Below are positions 1-3,355 of a stretch of DNA of 11,678 nucleotides, piece after piece (the first letter of the stretch is position 1; each line of letters begins with the position of its first letter). The stretch is taken from the NCBI GenBank assembly GCA_946186175.1, contig CAMHMG010000085.1:1-11678 (forward strand), written 5' to 3'. A program made the translations under genes and the position numbers. This stretch comes from an uncultured Clostridia bacterium (lineage in GTDB: Bacteria > Bacillota > Clostridia > Lachnospirales > Lachnospiraceae). The notes under the pieces are model-generated. The model saw only the letters and a program-made list of their open reading frames with translations. It did not search any database and was not told the origin of the DNA.

Positions 1-199
1 AAACACCTTTTCCAAGATAACGTTCTTTGTCTCCGTCACGAAGCTCTAACGCCTCGAATTCTCCTGTAGAAGCTCCACTTGGTGCAGTTCCGCGTCCCAC
101 AGTACCATCTACGAGATATACTTCTGCCTCAACTGTAGGATTACCTCTTGAATCAAGTATCTCTCTTCCTATTACTTTCTCGATTTCCAAATAACTCAT
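1..199 (-). CDS. eno: Enolase, N-terminal part (runs off the left edge)
   Basis: Enolase (phosphopyruvate hydratase) converts 2-phosphoglycerate to phosphoenolpyruvate in cytosolic glycolysis. Only the first 66 residues are in the window. The start is the ATG at 199-197, with an AGGAGA ribosome binding site about seven bases upstream. The translation begins MSYLEIEKVIGREILDSRGN and carries the family hallmark REILDSRGNPTVE (residues 12-24) and the mobile catalytic loop PSGASTG (residues 40-46). The rest of the N-terminal domain and the whole metal-binding barrel lie outside. The gene follows DUF3793 on the same strand after a 195-base leader that holds two related hairpins. Identity is near certain from the motif match; the full length and downstream genes cannot be seen. 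Confidence 0.97.
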   Translation of the reverse strand, partial: MSYLEIEKVIGREILDSRGNPTVEAEVYLVDGTVGRGTAPSGASTGEFEALELRDGDKERYLGKGV

Positions 200-249
200 G
201 TTCTTATCTCTCCTTTTATTTTGCTATTTTTACCTTTTTACTATGAAAG

Positions 250-286
250 TCCAAGAAGCCGAGCCTGAAGGCGACGGCTGATTGGA
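250..286. repeat. Structured hairpin element, copy B, in the eno leader
   Basis: Nested inverted repeats. Read on the minus strand: TCCAA, TC, AGCCG, TC, GCC, loop TTCA, GGC, T, CGGCT, TC, TTGGA. This gives helices of 5, 5 and 3 bp separated by a symmetric 2x2 internal loop and an asymmetric 2x1 loop. Copy A at 308-349 has the same layout with different helix sequences. On the plus strand the 2x2 loop reads GA/GA, which in RNA can form tandem sheared G-A pairs, so the functional strand is open. No U-tract follows, so it is not a plain terminator. It sits about 50 bases upstream of the eno start codon. Confidence 0.6.
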
Positions 287-307
287 TAACTTTCTGTATA
301 CAGCGAC

Positions 308-349
308 GCTTAGCGAATCCGAGCCCAAAGGGCGACAGATGAGCTTAGC
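308..349. repeat. Structured hairpin element, copy A, in the eno leader
   Basis: Same layout as copy B (250-286). Read on the minus strand: GCTAAGC, TC, ATCTG, TC, GCCC, loop TTT, GGGC, T, CGGAT, TC, GCTAAGC. The outer helix has seven positions with one A-A mismatch in the centre, the middle helix has five pairs including one G-U wobble, and the inner one has four. The wobble is a C-A mismatch if the plus strand is read, which slightly favours a minus-strand transcript. The conserved parts between copies are the internal loops and the GCC/GGC and G/CGG edges; the rest of the helices differ while still pairing. Confidence 0.6.
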
Positions 350-394
350 ATAGCCGTTTACTAGGTCTCTTGCCTTACAACATTATATCCGCTG

Positions 395-946
395 TCAAGT
401 TTTAACTATCAGCTCCTCTAACGGAGTTCCCTTGCGCACCTTCTCTTTATATATTTCCGTGCATCTGTTGATACGTTTGAACTGTTTAAGCGCATTCTTA
501 GTATTGCCATACACCTTCCAGCATCCCACGCATTTCACTCCGGTATCCGGGTCATTGATGAATCCTCTCACATCCTCCGGTGGATAACCCAGAAACAAGC
601 CTATTTCATGAGGAAAATCGGTACTGTCCTTCAATCTTTTGACCAGCTGGCAGACACATAAATCTGCATCTTTATTTGTATAGCCTTTTTCATTCAGGAT
701 ATTAATCGCCTCGGGATTGTGCAGGTCTTTATCTAAGTATTCCGGACGATATACATATATTAATGTATAGTCGCGCGCATATTTTAGAGGAATTATCCGA
801 AGGCCATACTTCCTCATCAAACAATTAAGTTTTCTTAATCTCTGCACCACATAGCCTCTATCATTATTTCTTATAGAAAACAAGCTGCCCGTTTTAATTC
901 CCGCCAGAGTCGGTGCACAATATTCCACTATTTCACTCGTCGGCAT
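395..946 (-). CDS. DUF3793 family protein
   Basis: A 183-residue soluble protein with features I recognise from DUF3793, a family of unknown function common in Clostridia. The N-terminus has the typical CAPTLAG-KTGSLF block (residues 10-23). The central block FPHEIGLFLGYPPEDV (111-126) is followed by the cysteine pair KCVGCWKVYG (138-147; C139, C142). Further cysteines lie at 42, 97 and 99. No signal peptide or membrane segment is seen. The start at 946 is forced: the codon just four before it is an in-frame TGA. A GAGGG about nine bases upstream can serve as ribosome binding site. The gene lies 183 bases behind flavodoxin on the same strand. That neighbourhood suggests a link to redox or iron metabolism, but this is inference. 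The stop codon TGA lies inside the sequence TTGACA. Confidence 0.85.
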   Translation of the reverse strand: MPTSEIVEYCAPTLAGIKTGSLFSIRNNDRGYVVQRLRKLNCLMRKYGLRIIPLKYARDYTLIYVYRPEYLDKDLHNPEAINILNEKGYTNKDADLCVCQLVKRLKDSTDFPHEIGLFLGYPPEDVRGFINDPDTGVKCVGCWKVYGNTKNALKQFKRINRCTEIYKEKVRKGTPLEELIVKT

Positions 947-1032
947 TTCTCTGCACCCTCATACACTGCCTTTATTATTTTTATTCTACGTACTATTGTT
1001 TTCCTCATATTGCACCATCTCCGATCAAACTA

Positions 1033-1038
1033 ATTATA
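1033..1038 (-). promoter_or_regulatory. Possible -10 box for the DUF3793 gene
   Basis: The AT-rich gap between flavodoxin and DUF3793 contains a perfect TATAAT on the minus strand, about 87 bases upstream of the DUF3793 start. No acceptable -35 box is seen 16-18 bases further up, so this is a weak call. If unused, DUF3793 would depend on read-through from flavodoxin. Confidence 0.3.
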
Positions 1039-1080
1039 TCTGATATTAATTATTCCCTTTTATTAAGGATACAATACATA

Positions 1081-1118
1081 GACAAGATAAAATATCTTTG
1101 TCTGAGCTGCTTTGCTCA
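1081..1118 (-). terminator. Two adjacent hairpins after flavodoxin, possible weak terminator
   Basis: Eleven bases after the flavodoxin stop the minus strand has a 5-bp stem TGAGC/GCTCA with a six-base loop. It is followed at once by GACAA-A-GATA/TATC-TTGTC, nine pairs with one bulged A and a TTT loop. No run of T follows, so termination would be poor or factor-dependent. The structure could also protect the 3' end or allow partial read-through into DUF3793. Confidence 0.3.
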
Positions 1119-1129
1119 CTTTTTCATGT

Positions 1130-1552
1130 CTATACAAGAGCTCTTCCAAGCGACTTACACTCTTCAAGATCATCATCACTGGGGAAATTGTTAGCCATAA
1201 CACCTTCATATGCAAGATTAGCTCCTGCTGCATTAGCTCTGTCTTCCCAGTCTCTCATCCACTGTCCGTCGCCCCATCCATAAGAACCAAACAGTGCGAT
1301 CTTCTTACCTGACAGAGATCCTTCCACATCAGTAAACATCGGTTCATATTCATTTTCTTCAAGAACCTCTGCTCCCATTGCAGGACATCCAAAAGCTATT
1401 CCATCAAAATCTCCCACCATTGTACTGTTAAACTCTGATGGTCCAAAAACAGAAACCTCAGCGCCTGCCTCTTTTGCACCGTCTTCTACTGCCTGTGCCA
1501 TAGCTGTTGTATTACCTGTTCCGCTCCAATATACTACCGCCACTTTGCTCAT
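1130..1552 (-). CDS. Flavodoxin (short-chain, clostridial type)
   Basis: A 140-residue FMN-binding electron carrier of the cytosol, able to replace ferredoxin when iron is scarce. The FMN phosphate loop is at residues 10-15 (SGTGNT) after the first beta strand (KVAVVYW). The two isoalloxazine-contact loops are visible: PAMGAE at 57-62, and SYGWGDGQW at 90-98 with W93 in the position of the stacking tryptophan of clostridial flavodoxins. Length fits the short-chain class. The start ATG has an AGGAGG nine bases upstream. The gene has its own promoter (1670-1698) with a palindrome at +1 matching the one at the dtxR/fur promoter, so iron-responsive repression is likely. Its leader of about 110 bases can fold into two hairpins that touch the ribosome binding site. 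DUF3793 follows downstream. Confidence 0.95.
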   Translation of the reverse strand: MSKVAVVYWSGTGNTTAMAQAVEDGAKEAGAEVSVFGPSEFNSTMVGDFDGIAFGCPAMGAEVLEENEYEPMFTDVEGSLSGKKIALFGSYGWGDGQWMRDWEDRANAAGANLAYEGVMANNFPSDDDLEECKSLGRALV

Positions 1553-1564
1553 AACTATTATCCT

Positions 1565-1626
1565 CCTTCACTAAGCGAAAGCTCCTCTCCTTCGTCAAAG
1601 TCATGGGCTCCCTACAAAGGAGAGGA
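1565..1626 (-). promoter_or_regulatory. Folded leader of flavodoxin: two adjacent hairpins next to the ribosome binding site
   Basis: In the transcript, a perfect 10-bp helix pairs UCCUCUCCUU (1626-1617) with AAGGAGAGGA (1592-1583). One base later a second hairpin, CUUUCGC-UUA-GUGAAGG (1581-1565), takes up the first three bases of the Shine-Dalgarno AGGAGG (1567-1562). The 5' arm UCCUCUCCUU could also pair with the true ribosome binding site (AAGGAGGA, with a two-base bulge), so it is a potential anti-Shine-Dalgarno. The pairings are read directly; a regulatory role is inference. Confidence 0.4.
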
Positions 1627-1642
1627 AAAAACATGATTTATT

Positions 1643-1666
1643 CACGGTTAGCGTTTGCTAACCGTG
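1643..1666. promoter_or_regulatory. Palindromic operator at the flavodoxin transcription start
   Basis: A perfect inverted repeat with 10-base arms, CACGGTTAGC and GCTAACCGTG, around a four-base centre. It begins three bases after the -10 box, so it covers the expected start of transcription. It shares GGTTAG-N6-CTAACC with the palindrome at 2744-2767. The half-site resembles the DtxR/IdeR half-site, but the spacing is six bases, not one. Confidence 0.75.
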
Positions 1667-1669
1667 TTG

Positions 1670-1698
1670 ATAGTATCATATCTCACATGCGAAGTCAA
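1670..1698 (-). promoter_or_regulatory. Flavodoxin promoter
   Basis: TTGACT at 1698-1693 and TACTAT at 1675-1670, separated by 17 bases, form a good vegetative sigma promoter. The start of transcription is expected near 1663, inside the palindrome 1643-1666. A partial match to the same half-sites (TTGCTTATAAGCTAA on the plus strand, 1700-1714) lies just upstream of the -35 box and may be a second weak site. No terminator is seen between the fur-like gene and this promoter. Confidence 0.75.
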
Positions 1699-1748
1699 CT
1701 TGCTTATAAGCTAATTTTTCTCAATATCAAAGCAGACAACAAGCACCA

Positions 1749-2144
1749 TTACACATTAGCAACTACGCACTTTATCTCCTGACCGTTAAGATAGCCACAC
1801 GCGTTAAGTCCTGCAGTTATTATCCTGTTCCATTTATCAGCAGTCACTGAAATTGTTGTTTCATCCTCTAAATATACAGTACAATCACGGCAGAATTCAT
1901 TTTCTTCATCGGATATTCCTCTGCACACAAGCTTTCGATCAATTGCACCCATTTCCTCGAGTATATTTACCATCCTATACACCGTTGCCATACCGATTGT
2001 TGAATCTGACTTTGAAGCTTTATAATATATTTCCTTGCAACATTCACACTCTCCCGACAAAATAACATCTAACAGAAGAAGTCTCTGTTTTGTAATTCGT
2101 CCTCCACGTGCTCTTAACTCTTCAAGGATCTCTTCTTTCTTCAT
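1749..2144 (-). CDS. Fur-like regulator with atypical histidine-free C-terminus
   Basis: A 131-residue protein with a Fur-type winged helix: RITKQRLLLLDVIL (16-29) and the recognition segment IGMATVYRMVNILEEMGAI (50-68), matching GLATVYRVLNQFDDAG of classical Fur. After about residue 72 the resemblance stops. The His-rich metal site and usual dimer domain are missing. In their place is a short Cys-bearing region (C85, C88), then a stretch with DKWNRIITAGLNACGYLNG (103-121). The whole protein has no histidine but eight cysteines (33, 35, 36, 74, 85, 88, 116, 126), including ECECC at 32-36. Its ATG overlaps the stop of the dtxR-like gene in ATGA, so the two are translationally coupled and probably act together. 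A metal, redox or thiol sensor is possible; a metal-free DNA-binding partner is another. The winged helix is clear, the signal is not. Confidence 0.8.
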   Translation of the reverse strand: MKKEEILEELRARGGRITKQRLLLLDVILSGECECCKEIYYKASKSDSTIGMATVYRMVNILEEMGAIDRKLVCRGISDEENEFCRDCTVYLEDETTISVTADKWNRIITAGLNACGYLNGQEIKCVVANV

Positions 2145-2536
2145 GCCTCGTTCTCCTCCTTGTATACATATTCTCCTGCATTCCTTACAAATTTTTTGAT
2201 ACCGCTATATGTTGAATCACTTATAAAATGTTCAATACGGCAGGCATCCGCACTTGCGGTTTTTTCATCCACTCCGGCAACTTTCTGCAAAAAACCGCTA
2301 AGAATACTGTGTCTTTCATATATATCTGCTGCCAGTTTATTTCCATTTTCAGTAAACTCTATTTCTCCGTTTTTCTTCATTTCAATGATATTTTTCTCAC
2401 GTAGATTAGCCATCGCAACAGAGACACTTGCTTTAGAAAATCCGAGTTCATGAGCTACATCCACTGAATGAACACAGCCATGTTTCATTTTTAAAGTATA
2501 TATAGTTTTAATGTAATCCTCAGCTGATCTGTTCAT
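2141..2536 (-). CDS. DtxR/MntR-family metal-dependent transcriptional regulator
   Basis: A 131-residue two-domain regulator close in length to MntR and lacking the SH3-like third domain of DtxR/IdeR. The N-terminus EDYIKTIY (6-13) matches the first helix of the family, the helix-turn-helix is about residues 22-47 (VHSVDVAHELGFSKASVSVAM), and the wing about 50-62. Metal ligands by alignment with MntR/DtxR: D7 (as Asp8 of MntR), H76, C99 (Cys102 in DtxR, Glu99 in MntR), E102 and H103; K10 replaces MntR Glu11. The mix, with a DtxR-like Cys, fits an iron sensor better than a manganese one, but this is inference. The gene has an AAGGA ribosome binding site, a leader of about 230 bases, and its own promoter at 2772-2800 with three related palindromes, implying self-repression. 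The fur-like gene overlaps it by four bases. Confidence 0.88.
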   Translation of the reverse strand: MNRSAEDYIKTIYTLKMKHGCVHSVDVAHELGFSKASVSVAMANLREKNIIEMKKNGEIEFTENGNKLAADIYERHSILSGFLQKVAGVDEKTASADACRIEHFISDSTYSGIKKFVRNAGEYVYKEENEA

Positions 2537-2606
2537 TTAAGCATTTCCTTTCGTATTCTGAAGATATTGTTCAATTGTATCTATTCAGCTATGCTTCATA
2601 TATACG

Positions 2607-2647
2607 CGACAGGCTCAGTGCTAAAGCACCTTCCAGTATGCCTGTCG
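2607..2647 (-). promoter_or_regulatory. Stem-loop in the dtxR/fur leader
   Basis: The 41-base segment has an 8-bp outer stem (CGACAGGC/GCCTGTCG) and an inner GTGC/GCAC hairpin with a four-base loop, joined by unequal single-stranded stretches of 3 and 10 bases. Flanking AGCUGU and AUAGCU segments could add a basal helix. It lies mid-leader, about 70 bases before the start codon, and has no T-run, so it is not an obvious terminator. A cis-regulatory role is possible but unproven. Confidence 0.4.
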
Positions 2648-2712
2648 ATTCTACCTGAACAGCTACGTTCAATTTTCATTTCCAAAGCATTAAAGCAATC
2701 CGGAAATCAATA

Positions 2713-2728
2713 GTTAGTACCTGCTAAC
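2713..2728. promoter_or_regulatory. Third operator-like palindrome, downstream of the dtxR/fur promoter
   Basis: GTTAG-N6-CTAAC, the same half-sites and spacing as the two neighbouring sites. It lies about 40-50 bases into the transcript, its centre 35 bases from that of the 2744-2767 site. Confidence 0.5.
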
Positions 2729-2743
2729 CGCATAGCAAAAAAT

Positions 2744-2767
2744 AACGGTTAGAGTAGCCTAACCGTT
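2744..2767. promoter_or_regulatory. Main operator palindrome at the dtxR/fur transcription start
   Basis: AACGGTTAG and CTAACCGTT, perfect 9-base arms around six bases. It begins four bases after the -10 box and covers the expected +1. Placement and GGTTAG-N6-CTAACC core match the flavodoxin operator (1643-1666). A repressor bound here would block initiation. The likely binder is the DtxR-like protein encoded downstream (inference). Confidence 0.75.
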
Positions 2768-2771
2768 TATT

Positions 2772-2800
2772 AGTATAATTAGCATACGCTAATCTGTCAA
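2772..2800 (-). promoter_or_regulatory. dtxR/fur promoter
   Basis: TTGACA at 2800-2795, a 17-base spacer, and TATACT at 2777-2772: a near-consensus vegetative promoter. The -35 box contains the TGA stop codon of the upstream DUF3877 gene (2799-2797), so the two units abut with no room for a terminator between them. The spacer holds one of the three operator palindromes. Confidence 0.88.
2778..2793. promoter_or_regulatory. Operator palindrome inside the dtxR/fur promoter spacer
   Basis: ATTAGC-N4-GCTAAT fills almost the whole space between the -35 and -10 boxes. It keeps the TTAG-N6-CTAA pattern, and its centre is 30 bases from that of the 2744-2767 site, about three helical turns, which would put two bound dimers on the same face of the DNA. 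Confidence 0.65.
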
Positions 2801-3324
2801 GTGTTTTTTATATCTTCAAACTCCCGAGAGGTAAATCTATGGTACTGTAACCCGAATTCATTTTGCTCTATCAGATAAATGTATTTGTCAATAGTTTTAT
2901 CCCTAAAACTGATCGCCCACATATCATCCTTCAACATATCAATAATAATATCCTGTGAAAAAGAACGAAACATCCCCACCATATCTTCTAATGTCCTATT
3001 CGGTTTTTGTATTTCCGATATAAATGATTCCAAAAAAACCGTTGGCTTATAATTATTATGAACCCACTCCACGCCTGATATGGGAATCACAATCTCATAT
3101 CGTCCTCTCTCTGAAGTAAGCTCCTCTATTGTAATGTTCCCCAGAGTATCAGCTGCTCTTTTCTTAAAATCATCAATCGCATCATCCAGATGCTCCTTAT
3201 CACAATCCAATAACACAAGCAATGAAGTGATAGGATAATAAAAGTTAATCGCCGTGTTGGTATATCCAAGCTTTGCAAAACATTCCAATATATTGTCTAT
3301 GATATTTTCTTCTAAATTACTCAA
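2797..3324 (-). CDS. DUF3877 family protein
   Basis: A 175-residue protein resembling DUF3877, a Firmicutes family of unknown function. Typical parts are the N-terminal ENIIDNILECFAKLGY (residues 5-20) with the INFYYPITSLLVLL block (26-39), GVEWVHNN (84-91), and a C-terminal LQYHRFTSREFEDI (159-172). No signal peptide or membrane segment is visible, so it is probably cytosolic. The start is a TTG at 3324-3322, ten bases after a perfect AGGAGG; an in-frame TGA two codons earlier excludes extension. An ATG only three bases after the AGGAGG opens a four-codon frame and is not used for this protein. The gene follows the ABC system 1 permease by 31 bases and is probably in its operon. Its role beside the transporter is unknown. 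Confidence 0.85.
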   Translation of the reverse strand: MSNLEENIIDNILECFAKLGYTNTAINFYYPITSLLVLLDCDKEHLDDAIDDFKKRAADTLGNITIEELTSERGRYEIVIPISGVEWVHNNYKPTVFLESFISEIQKPNRTLEDMVGMFRSFSQDIIIDMLKDDMWAISFRDKTIDKYIYLIEQNEFGLQYHRFTSREFEDIKNT

Positions 3325-3355
3325 TTCTCATTATCCTCCTTTTAAGCAAGCAATC

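Noticed and set aside
382..398. TTGACA (398-393) and TATAAT (387-382) as an eno promoter
   Set aside because: The two boxes are only five bases apart, so they cannot serve one sigma factor. No good partner was found for either at 16-18 bases. The eno promoter stays unassigned.
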